Part shown: piece by piece, positions 36,238 to 48,291 of the stretch | How the letters are laid out: the number at the start of each line of letters is the position of its first letter | Position numbering within the stretch: the stretch's first letter is position 1 | Position numbers and translations under genes: made by a program | The notes under the pieces: model-generated | The model's database searches: none | Told to the model about the DNA's origin: nothing | Seen by the model: only the letters and a program-made list of their open reading frames with translations | Source: Leptasterias polaris | Lineage: Eukaryota > Echinodermata > Asteroidea > Forcipulatida > Asteriidae | Reading direction: 5' to 3' | Assembly: GCA_037783415.1 (NCBI GenBank) | Contig: JAZGTN010000028.1 | Location: forward strand, 2,809,001 to 2,873,000 | Length of the DNA stretch: 64,000 nt

Positions 36238-36465
36238 ATAGATAGGTTGCAGTATGACGTCAGTCGGCCATCTTTACGGGCAATTTGGAACACACAGTCA
36301 TGCGTTACGCGTGAGAACGGCGTGCAACACGCGCACATTTCACAAAACTCATTGCATGATTGGTTAGTGAATGACGCGGCTGCGTTAATAATTTGAGCGC
36401 TTGGCGCGCCTGCAAGCCAAAATGCGATTTGCCCGTAAAGATGGCGTCTACTGGGAACTATCTAT
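36238..36465 (+). mobile_element. MITE family C, copy 2
   Basis: 228 bp, the reverse complement of the copy at 31293-31520. Starts ATAGATAGGTTGCAGTATGA with TGACGTCA just inside; the right end is CTACTGGGAACTATCTAT. The interior contains CGTGAGAACGGCGTGCAACA. It lies about 90 bp downstream (minus sense) of the last alpha exon found. Confidence 0.85.
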
Positions 36466-36553
36466 ACCTCTAACTTGATTATCTACCAAAAACAGTTGAG
36501 TTACCAATTCTCATAATGACATATTTATAGGTATTAATTGATTGAATACATAC

Positions 36554-36708
36554 GCGTGTGTTGTAGGACTGACGTTGATTCGTAGAGGCTCGCTGTGAGA
36601 TTCGAATTTGTTAGCTAATGTCACATTGTTACCGAAGAGACAATACCGTGGCATCTGCTTGCCTACAATACCGGCTACAATGGCCCCCGTGTGTAAACCT
36701 ATTCTCAT
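36554..36708 (-). CDS. GUCY1A: sGC alpha subunit, cyclase-domain exon (MRIGLHTG...)
   Basis: 155 bp: acceptor TTTTTGCAG, donor GC/GTATGT, entering in phase 0 and leaving in phase 2. It encodes [36 protein letters not shown] and RINVSPTTH. This is the second half of the class III nucleotide cyclase domain. The segment [11 protein letters not shown] is alpha-type: beta subunits carry Asn and Arg at the T and K positions (GNTVNLTSRTE), the residues that stabilise the transition state, and alpha subunits lack them. The last part of the catalytic domain (expected F.F.PR...LP..FP..IPG) should follow in a further exon, which I could not find in the window. Confidence 0.93.
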
Positions 36709-38298
36709 CTGCAAAAAGAAAGACAAAACAAAAATCACGGGATCAACAAATTATCTGTACCATGCCCGATATGGGGCGGATGGTATCACCCAAATGTTCC
36801 CATACTTAAAGGGTGTGTACAACATTGGTAAGATTTGAAATATAAATGTTCACAGATTCACAGGTCATGTTGAAAAACTTCCCTTGAGCTTGAAATGCCA
36901 TAGTTTTTAGGAAATGAGTAAAACAAAAGTCTTTATCCTGCAGGATAAAATCCGATGTTTGAAAAAACACCGTATAATGGGGTTTTTCACTGTTTTCTCA
37001 TGACTCCGAAGACCGATTGAGCTTAAACTTTCACAGGTTTGTTATTTCATGTATATGTTGGGTCACATCAAGTGTGGAAACAGGTCTTTGGCAATTACCA
37101 ATGTTGTACACACCCTTTAAGCACACTATTTCATCTTTTACTGAAGTACCCCCTATACAATCTTCTAAAGAATTCCTGAGATACCAAGCACACAATGAAG
37201 ACATAATAGAGGAGAGTAACCACCATGCCCAATATTGAGTACCAAATTAATCGAACATTTTGTTTTGGTCGGATTACTTCGTCTAGACTGAAGAGATGTT
37301 AAAACCATACTGTCTTTATGGCTAGATTCAAGACGTGTTATGATACTGACTTTAGCATAGCACCATCCATAGGCTGTTGGCGTTTCATCGATCAGCACGA
37401 ATAATCAATTTGATGTACAAGCTATCCTAATCACTTATTCCCAAAGATCACAAATCAGAACCTAATTTACGTCTGTCGTTCCACGTCGGGAACAAAACTT
37501 GAGGTAATTTAGGTATCATTAAGAGATACTCTCCAGACATTAAAGAACTCCAGTAGGACCTTAAATGTAATCAACTTTGCCAACACTTGTAAACGCATCC
37601 TCAGTAATTGTCTGACTTGGTACTTGTCAGACGGTTTGGATTCTATTTTTCAAGTTGTCCTCAACAACTTGACACGGGATAAGGATTTCCAACAGGTTAA
37701 TTTGGGATATCGAGTGTGACGGTGAAGTGGAAACATCTACAGGCTGTATCTTGGCGATGATACGCTAATTAAATAGCAGAGTTGCCGATAGGGATTGTGT
37801 GTTTCCGCCACTTACACGCTACTCGGCGGCAGAAAGGTCTTAAACGCACAAACCCGAGTGTCGTATCTCGGCGGTTCCTATTCAATTCTCATTTATAATG
37901 GATTGAGACGCATAACGATCAGCACGAGTGCACTTGATGAAATACTGGATTTCATTTGGACTTGACTTTTAACTGATAACGGACACAACAAAGAAAATGA
38001 GACGAGTTGGATATCTTATTGTCTATCAATAAGGACGTAATGGTATCCCTCGTTAGTAAATAACCCCCGGGATATGTTGTCATTTAGTTGTTAACATTTG
38101 TAGCGGCGTGTTGAAAGAACTAACCAAACTCACTAACGGAAAATGAGATATCATTTTGAAAACTTCAAACCTCTTCAGTTAAAATCCGAATCTAAAGTTT
38201 GTCAATACTTTATGTAATAAAGATTCCACTTGAGTGAAGAAAACTACTTCATCATGGGATAAAAAAAAAGAGGTCAAGATGGAAAAAAATTTGAATAC
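36709..38298 (-). other. sGC alpha intron (1590 bp, phase 0)
   Basis: Contains the complete family A MITE at 36805-37121. The rest shows no recognisable feature. Confidence 0.85.
36805..37121 (+). mobile_element. MITE family A, complete copy, TTAA-flanked
   Basis: The 27-bp terminal inverted repeats are perfect: left begins CTTAAAGGGTGTGTACAACA (36805-36831), and right ends TGTTGTACACACCCTTTAAG (37095-37121). TTAA sits at both ends (36806-36809, 37117-37120), which fits a TTAA target as used by piggyBac-type transposases. No coding frame. Other copies: 13313, 18099, 63755. Confidence 0.9.
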
Positions 38299-38442
38299 CT
38301 TGAGTGGAGTTCCGTCATGTGACATCACAGTTCTAGCTGCTTCCATCATTTTCAGCGCCATTTTGGAAACCCGTTGTGCATGAGTATCCCTATCTTGATT
38401 CAGACCGCCAGCAACGCAATAGGCGTCGCCAATGGTTTCCAC
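38299..38442 (-). CDS. GUCY1A: sGC alpha subunit, cyclase-domain exon ([13 protein letters not shown]...)
   Basis: 144 bp, 48 codons, phase 0 on both sides; acceptor CTTTCTAG, donor GTATTC. It encodes [20 protein letters not shown], then [20 protein letters not shown] and SHDGTPLK. The Asp of GDAYCVAGG is the second of the two metal-binding aspartates that the alpha subunit supplies to the alpha-beta catalytic site. The sequence is strongly alpha-like (vertebrate alpha: [14 protein letters not shown]). The longer open frame running into the downstream intron is not coding. Confidence 0.95.
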
Positions 38443-41039
38443 CTAGAAAGTTGGATCAAAATTGTTAAGAAGTAAACAAAAATGGCTTGAACTTTCTTCT
38501 TCAAACGAGACGTGGTTTCGTTGTGCGCCCAGAAGAACGACATAACGAAAAGTTATCAGAGAAAGGACGTAAACAATTAATGTGCAAAACTGTGTTTCAA
38601 GAAATCTGAGTGTGAAAGTTTGATTGGTTTTCTGCCATTCATAAGTCTTTATAGAAAGGTTGAATTCAACTGGGGATGGAAAAACATGTCTTGGGCGTAA
38701 TTCTAGCATGGCAATGTACCAGTAATGCTATATGTTTCTGTAAGGGCCATTTTATTTCTTACAGCCTTTTGCAACTGGAAACAAATGACTTAATGTGTGG
38801 CTGGAAGGGGGTAGAGCCTTCTGCCCTTCTTCAGGCACATGGTGATTTGCAACCACCTTCCCGTGCGTCTTGTTGTCTGCACAATTTATAATACTACGGT
38901 TTACCTCCTGATCTCGCGTGAAGAGTTTGGGACAACAGTAATTCGTCAAAGTATAATGTACGGTAAAAAAATAGAAACGTTTTATTAATCATCCGTAGTA
39001 AAAAGTTATCTTTACCCATTTTGTACGCACAATATTTGTACCACTTATTTACTATGTGATCGATTGCGCCTGTTAAGTACCATGCACTTAAAGAAATTAC
39101 TTCTAAATATTTGGTATCTCCATCGAACAGGTCACTGTCAAATTAACGTCCCATTAGTCTCTGGTGAAAGATAAATCCTGTGAACTTCTAAATATTGACT
39201 CTTCAAGTCTTCTTATTGATATTATTATCCTTCACACCAATTGGCCTGTCAACCTGTCCTTAATTCCCATTTGACGTCTCTACGTTCAATGTAAACAATC
39301 TTAAGATTAGGTAAGTAACATCAGTCACTCACAGTAAACACTTATGGCAGAACCAACGTTACATATCGCAATGCAATAAGACAGTGAGAGTCATGTCATT
39401 ATTAAAGAAGCGCGAAAGGCGTTCGACTTCCAGAGAAAAAACTTGTTCTCTGTCAGCGCTTGTGGTATTGAGACATAGTCAATCTGAGATAGGGTATTGA
39501 GATTTTCACTGTCTTTTTTCCCAAACGGCTGCAGGCATGACAGCTGTTGTAACACAACGCGGTGCCGAGTTATCATCCAGCGTGCAACGAAAATCAATGG
39601 CAAAGCCTTTAGCCTCGTCAGGGTATTTTTTCCCCCGCACAAAGTCCCCGCTGTACATCGCAACGCATTGGTTCTTAATAGATACAGGTGTCCCTTGATA
39701 TATAATACCAGCCCCGATTTGCCATTAGCTTTATTTTTCCCTTTCTCTTCTGTGGCATCCCAAGTCAGTCTTATCGACCTACGACAACCCCCTTTGGCTG
39801 GGATAATATTAACAGTTAAATGATTTGTTTTCGCTTGGCAGGGAATCGTCTGCGTCCACGTTGTTTTCCCGCGTTTTTAATTTGACTTAATTCTACGGCT
39901 GCTCCGGTTTTACTTCGGATGAAATTTTAATCAAAGCGACGCCGCAAGGAACTAAACTTTATAAGGTTACTAATCCGGTTAAATAGATCAAATACAAAAA
40001 GAAGTAAATCGATGTGATCTTCATCCTTTGCAATCATGATTTTCAAAGTTCAAAACAAAATAGGACAAGGGTTCAACCCAGGCCTTTGGTACCGATGATG
40101 CGTGATCGAAGACGGTATCGTTACGCTCTGTGTCGTCATGATACCTAGATTTATATGAACCCTTCTCACCGGGGATTGTTGATACAAATGTGGAGTAAAT
40201 ACTGATCTAGCCTACCAGTAAATCACAAAATGCCAAAGACGTGTTTATTCTATGCATCAAAACAGCAAGCCTCCGAATTGAAATGGACATGTGAAAGACG
40301 GGTTGACGATTTGGGAAAACAGTTTCAGTTGTTTTTAAAAACTGACAACTATTGTATGACCCGCAGCATGTAATCCTCGTCATGTCCACTTTATATACCA
40401 GATGCATGATAAAGTTAATATTTAATCCGTGTAATGCGCCACTCTAGCGTCTTTGTTTCTGTCACTTCGTATCAGAGAAGATGTCTCGATAAGGCCTTAG
40501 GTTATCAAGGTATATCAAAGTCAAATGGAACCACGACTAATTGTCACAATTCAACTATTACCGACCTTGGATAGACCATGTAAAGTGTTTTTTTTTTTTT
40601 TTTTTAAATAGTGTCCTTGTATATTCCAGGGCATTTCTTGTAAGGCAAGATACTGCACTCGTCATATGGAAAATTTTAGTTCCACACAAATTCAAGAGTT
40701 ATAAAAGTAACAGCTGTACAAGTTTTGATATGTGCCCTTCTTCTTATCAAGAGTTGATAAAAATAAATCGCACAGTGAAATTTCCAGGAAAGTAAGTTTT
40801 TATATTTTCTTCCATTGAGTGTGTACAAATTGTGCCTGCAGGAAGTCCAGGCTCTGTGGCTCTTTTGTAAGCATGTGATGTCACAGATCACATGGTCTAT
40901 GAGCAAATTGTATTGTCATTTTATCGACCCATTGGATATCTATACGTGGAAGAGATTCTGGTAAACTCCTATTTTGATTATGAGATAAATGGCTACTTTT
41001 AGAAGACATAGTTGTCCATCTCAAGTTTGTCAAGTATAC
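38443..41039 (-). other. sGC alpha intron (2597 bp, phase 0)
   Basis: No repeat family matched. Frames at 39391-39663 (minus) and 39497-39823 (plus) overlap each other and resemble nothing known. A T17 run is at about 40589-40605. Confidence 0.8.
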
Positions 41040-41525
41040 CTTGTAAATGTCCAAAATCCCACAGAAATCGTCAAATTGTGTATAGAGACTGTTGAGCATG
41101 TTGATAACAATAAATGGTGTGCAGTTCGAACAGATAGCCGTAAAGCCTACAATGTCAGAAAACAGCATGGTGACATGGTCCATTGTGCTCGGTGCTAACA
41201 CTTCCCCTGCCCATAATTTTTCAGCCACGTCTGCAGGGAAGATGAGGTTCAAGAGATCCACATTCTTCTTTTTCTCCACGGCAACCTGGTTGCTAGCCTG
41301 CAAGATCTTGGCATTGAGTTTGTCCATGCGTTTCTTGAGGCCATCTTGAGCTTTGTTTTGTTCTCCGACCAGGATGAGGTCTCGAGTCGCATCATGAATG
41401 GGGATGTCGGAGAGATATAATCCCCTTCCTGTCAGCTCTTCCAGGTTACCTACTTTCGGTGATCCGAGGAATAAGATTGTATCGCTTTCAGGTATGTGGA
41501 TCATCTGGCCCCGGACTGTATTCGC
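41040..41525 (-). CDS. GUCY1A: sGC alpha subunit, HNOBA end, signalling helix and first half of cyclase domain
   Basis: 486 bp, 162 codons, phase 0 both sides; acceptor TTTACCTCTCCAG, donor GTATAC. In order: [20 protein letters not shown] and [20 protein letters not shown] (end of the PAS-like HNOBA region); [20 protein letters not shown] and [20 protein letters not shown] (coiled-coil signalling helix); then [18 protein letters not shown] and [20 protein letters not shown] (start of the cyclase domain). The Asp of LFSDIVGF is the first metal-binding aspartate. In sGC this part relays the heme-domain signal to the cyclase heterodimer. The match to vertebrate alpha subunits is close along the whole exon. 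Confidence 0.97.
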
Positions 41526-42820
41526 CTGGAGAGGTAAACAAAACAAGAAATAATACTATTACTATTGTTAACTGATCCAGATTTCCTTACCCCTCAGACC
41601 ATCTGGGAATTAATTGGAATGTAACAACTCAAAAATCAATACTTCTGGTTGAGGTGAACTACTTTGAAAAAAAATTGAGGTGTTTTGTTTAACGTTAGTG
41701 AGATATTGTTGTATCCACCATAAAGAGTATTCCTAAAGAGTTATACTTGAAATAAGTTCTAGTTAATTAAATCTGCAAGCTTCTTAAGATTATCTCCAAT
41801 CTTATTAAGACAACAGGATACATAGAGTTAATAAAACGCGTTGTCTAATAGACATGGTGTGTCTAGCGGCAAACCCACACGCGACTCAATGTTGAACTTA
41901 ACTCCGACCAGATTATCCGTTGGCTTCTTCTGTACGATACATTAAGACATTGGTATAGGAGCTCAGTCTATTTAACAAGCTCTTATCGCTGCAGGATAAT
42001 CAGATCATATTCCTTAAAGAGAAATAAATGATGTTTAGTTTGTCTCAACTTGCCAGAGATGTTGAGGTTTGTGAATGACAAGACAATCAAAAGAATACCG
42101 ATACTTTCGAAGTGTTATATTGAGCCATGCAGTGTCACTCACCAATGTTTTTATATTGCTTTTCTAAACCTAGTTATAATTCAGTGATGATGTTCGATTT
42201 TTTCTGGTGTAATTGAAATCTTCTGTCACATTTCCAAGTGGGAAATACAAATAAATATATAGAGGGGAAACGTTGCGACAGAGGACTATGGATGTTTCTA
42301 AAAGTCAAAGTTGAAGCGAGATTCTATAGTTGCGTCATAACCGGATGCTTTGACCCGTTGTCACCTCCCAGGACTGCAATCCTTGACAGTATGGGGCACG
42401 TGGTGATAACGTACCTCGATCAAACCGAAAATTCTTTCAATTCTTTCAGGAATTCATTCAACAGGACAGCCAAACTACTCTGCAGAATTCTCTCTTCACA
42501 TAGCATTGAATTCCTCTGATATAACACCATCTTATCCCCCCTTCTGCCTGACTATACTTTTCATTCCTTGCAGCCAACACAATGCACTTGCCCTAGTTTC
42601 TTGAGGATTTTATTGGAAAGGCATGTCATCTTCAAATAAACTTAATCTTTTAAGTTTTACTGCAGCTATAAATACATTGGGAGGCTGCAAATAATGTGAA
42701 GTAAAGCGTTGTTTGGATATGCTAAATCCGGACGTTATGTTGATTGGACGAAGTTCATTCCCAAGTGATCAGTTTCGTCCAATCGGAATGTGGAGACAGT
42801 CTCAGATAATCTCAAATTCA

Positions 42821-42886
42821 CGTGTGTATGCATAAGATTGACGTGTGTATGCATAAGATTGACGTGTGTATGCATAAGATTGACGA
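42821..42886 (+). repeat. Tandem 21-bp repeat, three copies
   Basis: GTGTGTATGCATAAGATTGAC (21 bp, core GTATGCATAAGATTGAC) occurs three times in a row. The inner ATGCAT is palindromic. The unit is in frame with itself, giving a short LMHTHVN peptide repeat on the minus strand. Confidence 0.9.
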
Positions 42887-42939
42887 AAATGTCATTTGAC
42901 GTTTTAGAGAAACATTTCATTAAAACATTAAATTGAGCT

Positions 42940-43181
42940 ACACTCCAAAACCTCCCGGATCAGAATTGACCCGGATTCCGGATCGTTTTTGGATCTGACC
43001 CTTTTCTGGATCAGGCTTACCCGGAAACTTGTAAATCAAATGGAGATTTTGACTCGGATTCTGCGTCAGATTGACGCACTTTGGTCCAATTTGACACAGA
43101 ATCCGCGTCAATTTGACCTAGAAATAGGATTGACCCCCCTGCGACCCGTAATCCGGGTCGATTCTGACCCAGTAGTGTTAA
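42940..43181. repeat. GACCC/GGGTCA-type interspersed repeat, complete copy 5
   Basis: Starts ACACTCCAAAACCTCCCGGA/TCAGAATTGACCC and ends GGGTCGATTCTGACCCAGTAGTGTT, so the ends are inverted repeats (about 30 bp, imperfect). The interior is a chain of degenerate GACNCGGATTC and GCGTCAGATTGACGC palindromes. About 242 bp, no coding potential. Confidence 0.85.
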
Positions 43182-43919
43182 GATGAGCTGATTAAAAAAC
43201 ACCACAAGCAACTTTAGTGCAAAATGTTGTCTAGTCTGAAGTGCTTATGCTGCAGGGTAGACCCGCAACGGAACCTTGACGTCTTGTAACAACCTTCAGC
43301 CAAATTGAAAAAAATGCTAACTGTTCGATCCTTATTATGATTAAAATGAAAGTCTAGGTTTCTGTAATGTCAAGATGTGTTGTTATTAAATTCCGATGCA
43401 TTTATACACACCCTTGACCCCTTTCATCCCAAGATGTCCCGCATTCATCATTCTTGTATCATTTCCTCGAGTGTATCTCGGCTCGAACTTATTAATCGTC
43501 AATAGATGTAAATTTCTCTAGTTCAAGTTTCAGTTGTCATTTAACACAATGAATTATTTCTTTGGCTCTTTCCGTCATCTCGTTTAGACTTTGATAAAAC
43601 TCATATTTAATTATCGGAATACTCCAGTGGAAGGTTAAAGTGCTTGCGTTTCATTTATCATAGACAAGATAGGGAATGTTGTTTCTTACGACTTCCCTGG
43701 TAAATGCATTAAGTAATTACTTTCAATATCAAAGGTTATCAGTTATGATTGGTATGATGATTCTACAAGATCTCTTCGGCTAATCAGATAATTTAAAGGG
43801 ATCTTGTATCATTGATAAGAGTTGGTTCCTTTCAGGGTACAAACCCCGCCCACCCAAGAAATATTTTCCCTATGAATCTGAGTCTGAAATATATAGTCGG
43901 TAAACAACCTGTTTAAAGA

Positions 43920-44075
43920 AGACAATAAAGATATTTCAGTTTTAGACGGGGGAGGAAAACCCGCGCAGTCAGATAGGGACTGAAAACCCAATCCACATGC
44001 AAGGTTCTAGTCCAGGAATCGAACTGGGGTACAAGGTGAAAGGCAGGGAAGCAACCACTGAGCCAACCTGACAAC
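43920..44075 (-). mobile_element. tRNA-derived SINE, copy 2
   Basis: The minus strand reads GGTTGGCTCAGTGGTTGC (A box), TTCCCTGCCTTTCACC, then CCAGTTCGATTCCTGGACTA (B box GTTCGATTCC) and a non-tRNA part with GGGTTTTCAGTCCCTATCTG and GCGCGGGTTTTCC. The internal Pol III promoter is well preserved. Modules are shared with 12770-12995. Confidence 0.75.
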
Positions 44076-45102
44076 ACAAGTTTTATAAACATTCCGAAAC
44101 AATTAATTATTCAAACAGCTTTTTTCCCGCCAAAACGAGATCACCTGTTTGAGTGAAATTTTACCCCCAGATTAGACACGTCCATCTAGTGCATTGTGGA
44201 GAACTCAGACAGTTCATTCCAATGCATCGTCAACAATTGCATCTTTTAAAAAGTAGGCCTATTATAAACCAAGTGTACTGTATTGGATCTAAGAAGGAAA
44301 TCAGAGAAGGGTAAATTTCAAGAAGTAAAATGAGACGGAAGTAAAAACATTGTTTGCAATAGAAACACTTTATATTTCCCCCCGGAATCGATCGTCTCGA
44401 ATATCGTTCACTCTGTGATTACGAGATTGTGATATACCATTGGATGCGTCTTCTTTATATATACACCAGGTAGAGATATCATACATCGTATAAACGGGGA
44501 TCTAAATGCACTTTATTATGAGCGGATGGGAGTGGCTTACGCAAAATGATGATTAACTTCAAGGTCAACGTCACTCTCATCCGTGCATATTAAAATACTT
44601 ATTTATTAAAATACAGGTAGGCCTTCAGTAATCAAATGAGGCATTTTTTCGTAGCGCCACAAAAAAGCTCATAAAAATGCGAGTCTATAAAATGAGATGT
44701 TCCTGTATTGCCAGGTCTTGTCTAAATTGGTCAGGTTTCTATCGTCAACTCTTGAATCCTTTAACCTGTAAATCGTTGTGGCCGGAAGAAGGGTGAAAGG
44801 CCTTCTTCCAGGCACTCAAAGTAATTTTTCCTGTAACAAAAGGCCGTAAGGAACTAAATGGGTCCTGACAAGAATGTGGCATTACTGTTACATTTGTGAT
44901 GCTAGATTTACCCCAAACTAAGAGACGTTCTTATGAAGAATTTAACCTTCTTTATGACTAATGAATGGCGCAAAACCGATCAAACTTTCACACTCAGTTG
45001 TCTTGAAACACAATTTTGCACATTAATATTGCTTACGCCCTTACTCCCATAACTGTTTGTTACGTCCTTCTTCGACGCACGCAACGAAATATCAAAACTG
45101 TT

Positions 45103-46385
45103 ACGTTTACGTTTACGTTTATTTCCATTCCATTTCAACTGAATACAAGTTCACAAGAATAGTAAATACAATATTGTAAGGCTGAAGGAGTACTTGTTAT
45201 ATTTAACATTATTAATAAAAGAGAATAATGGGATGGCGGCAATAATACCCTAGAAGCAGGTGCTTGTAGCGGGAATGCCGTAAATCACAGTAAATTACAA
45301 ATCTAATTACATACTGGCAAAATAGGAAAAAAAACAGACGGACAGACAGACCGGACGGGACAGACAGACCGGACAGACAGTCCGGACAGACTGTAGACCG
45401 GACAGATAGACAGACAGACAAAACAAAAACAAAGTCCATACTAGTTTAAGCAAATTAAGATGAGAGTAATACATGCATAAACAACTGAATATGGTAAATG
45501 ACATACATTTTTTAACTTGAACTTTGTAAAGATACCATATAAAGCTTTAGATTCTTTTTAAATGTATTAAGGGATTTACATTTAGATAGAGATAATGGAA
45601 GAGAGTTCCAGTTAACAGGGCCGGAGTAGGACAAGGTATGCTGAAACATAGTTGACTGTGCGTGCGGAATGTGGATCTTAGAAGAAGACCGTGTATTGTG
45701 GGAATGGACTAAACGGTTAACTTTAAATAGTGCATTGACTGTTGGTGGAAGTAATCTATTTATAAATTTAAACATAAAAATATCTTGCTGATACTTGTTT
45801 ATGTTTAGAATGGTAAGTAAATTTAACTTTTGAAATAGTGGAGCGGTGTGCTCCCCGAAGGGAACCTTGTTGATAATGCGAATTGATTTCTTTTGAAGTT
45901 TTACTAACCTATTAAGTTTTGAGTGGTATGTGTTGGCCCAAATAATATTGCAATATGAGAGATAGGGTAAAATTAGCGAACAATATAAAATGTGCAAGAT
46001 AGAGCAAGGCAAAATATGTTTAAGCCTAGATATGATACCAATATTTTTTGCGATTTTATTCTCAATGTGTTTAATGTGAAATTGCCAAGAGAGTTTTTCG
46101 TCTATATAAACACCAAGAAATTTGGTATGAGTCACTTGTTGAATAGGAACTCCGTCAATTTGTATTTGAACACAACCAGACAGAGATAGTGAGATATGTT
46201 TCTTTTTGTGAAAAAGTATGCAAGTACATTTTTTAAGATTAAGTGAGAGCCTATTTGCTCTAAGCCATAAGGACACTTTTCCTAGTTCATTGTTAACTGT
46301 TTGAATTGAATTTAATACATTATTTTTTTCACACGCATAAAATATATTGGTATCATCAGCAAAATCCAAACAAAGACACACTGAG
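45103..46385 (-). mobile_element. 5'-truncated non-LTR retrotransposon (LINE) with RT C-terminal part
   Basis: A 289-codon minus frame (46381-45512) starts right at the reverse-transcriptase catalytic motif FADDTNIF. It continues with NELGKVSLWLRANRLSLNLK and FLGVYIDEKLSWQFHIKHIE (the RT palm/thumb region typical of LINEs), LILPYLSYCNIIWANTY, and a tail KLQKKSIRIINKVPFGEH. Only the RT end survives; the endonuclease and the front of the RT are gone. The 3' UTR contains a GACA/GACCGGACA-rich tract (45335-45425) and seems to end in GGAAATAAACGTAAACGTAA (45103-45127), a short microsatellite tail. The frame is intact over this length, so the insertion is fairly young. Clade not determined (Jockey/CR1/RTE-X-like). 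Confidence 0.88.
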
Positions 46386-46796
46386 AACGATTACTTCAAA
46401 CCATAGAGAAAGGACTATGTTCAAACGAAGTATCAAGCCACATCTTCCATACACCAACCTATTAAATTAACCATCTCTATTCATCTAAGGGGTCTCCATT
46501 ATGCAGAAGAGTAACACAAAACACATTTAACCAACATGGCGTTACAAGAATGTCCGCTATTTAAGTCAGTCATGCCTGGAGTGAAATGAGTTATTATTTG
46601 GCCATGGTAATGAATGGTGATACCGTGCCTGAGGCGATCAGTGCAAGGCTACACCGCGTAAGCGTTTGAACACTAACTTGAGGTAGCGCAAGATGTATAG
46701 ATAGCTTGAGTTAGGTCATCAATCTGTCAGTGCGATAAATTGCTTATGAGTAGAATGGATAGCTCGTTCTTAGTTCTTTTTGTTTGTGGGTGGAGG

Positions 46797-46814
46797 TGGG
46801 GGGGGGGGGGGGGT
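46797..46814 (+). repeat. Poly-G tract
   Basis: A run of G (about 16-18) after GGTGGAGGTG. Similar G/C tracts are at 4787, 7170, 33985, 53551 and 57889. Confidence 0.95.
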
Positions 46815-46924
46815 TTGATCTTGAATTCAGCTTCAAACATATCTGACAATCATTAGGTTGTACAGATCGATGTGTGTAAAGCACTGTATACTCCGTACTT
46901 TCCAGAGTCCGGTGGGGGAAAAAT

Positions 46925-46980
46925 GGCATATTACTCAGGTGGGATTCGAACCCATGACCTTTGCCATCCTAGAAAAAGGT
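46925..46980 (-). repeat. tRNA-like (B-box) fragment
   Basis: CAGGTGGGATTCGAACCCAT/GACC on the plus strand is the reverse complement of a tRNA T arm with B box GGGTTCGAATCCC. No complete cloverleaf is present, so this is a SINE or tRNA-pseudogene fragment. Confidence 0.5.
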
Positions 46981-47297
46981 TTGTTAAATGTTCACGTTTT
47001 CTTTTATAACTTGACATATAACTATGACCACTCTTTGTGAAGATGCTAACGTTTCAATCAAGCAATTCTTTGACAGAAATATTCATAAAATCGACTTATC
47101 AAAAACGTAAAGTTCAAGATTGTAAAAGATAACAAAATATTGTTATCAAAGAAACCATAACCTACATCTCTTACCCTAATTTATGTAAATATGCTTTAAA
47201 ATATAAGTGTGGCGGGGGAAAGTGTAAAGTTTCTGTATCTGAATCCTTCCTTAAACCGAAGGAACACCGTCTCTACAAAAATGAGAGATAGAAATAT

Positions 47298-47432
47298 TAA
47301 TGATTTTGGGTTGAACAAGGAAAAATTGACTGGAGCGGGATTTGAACCAACGACCTCCGGATTGACGTGCCGGAGGTCGTTGGTTCAAATCCCGCTCTAG
47401 TCAATTTTTCCTTCTTCAACCCAAAATCATTA
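47298..47432. repeat. Head-to-head tRNA-SINE hairpin (63-bp arms)
   Basis: Left arm 47298-47360 and right arm 47370-47432 are near-perfect reverse complements (about two mismatches), with a 9-nt loop ATTGACGTG. Each arm contains a tRNA T arm (GGTTCAAATCCCGCTC), part of the anticodon stem (CCGGAGGTCG) and the SINE-specific AACCCAAAATCATTA. The body of the same repeat (CAGTTTCCCTTGTGGTTTGT) follows to about 47475. Confidence 0.88.
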
Positions 47433-48291
47433 AAATTTACCCAGTCAGTTTCCCTTGTGGTTTGTTATTTGATATCCGAAATATTAATACCTACAATGGG
47501 CTGGCGAGGATTGCTATCAAAACCGTGCATTCTTAACCCCTGTGGACTTTGTCAAGGTCAAACTTTCAGATATTGCCTTTTTTGAAAGGAACGAATATCC
47601 CAAAAGTTCAACATTCAATCCTTACACGGTCTAAGTATCCGTCAGTTTGAAGCATGGCGGTAACCACGTGCAGTGAAATGTAATTTACTTTTTCCCGCTC
47701 AGTTTTAACCGATATTGCTCTCACGAGCGTTGCACCTGGCGATTCCCGTCTAATTTCACACTGAGACTCCCTAGCTCCACCACATTAAATGAAAATTCGC
47801 TGACGTAAATGTCTCTTAGTGTGTGCGTGTACCTATATGAAAGACGATAGTGGACCCGATCATCCAGTCTAGACCTTGAACCTCCAAACACAGAAGAAGA
47901 ATTTTTAGATGGACGGATTGTTGAATGTGTTGGAGTATTTCTATCTTGTGGTTCGATGTGTTTCTTTGGTGTGGAGAAACGAACGGCGGGTTGTGTCAAG
48001 AAAGTTAAGATAGTTTGTCACCTCGTAGACAAGATATATAAAAAACACCCGTTAGTGCGGTTTGTGGTAACACAATTTGCATGAAAATCCCTCTCTATAT
48101 TAGTTTTCGGCTCTGAAAAGGTGGTTTACTACGTTTGGTAATATTACTCTTAAAATTAATGGCAATAAAAACTTATTGGTTAGAAGCCTACAGCAGCTTT
48201 CGATTAATATCAAGCATTTTGAGAAACGTTTCACTTCGAAGTTTTGTGGTTATGTACAAATATTATATAAGATTTTATGCCCCCAAATTTA

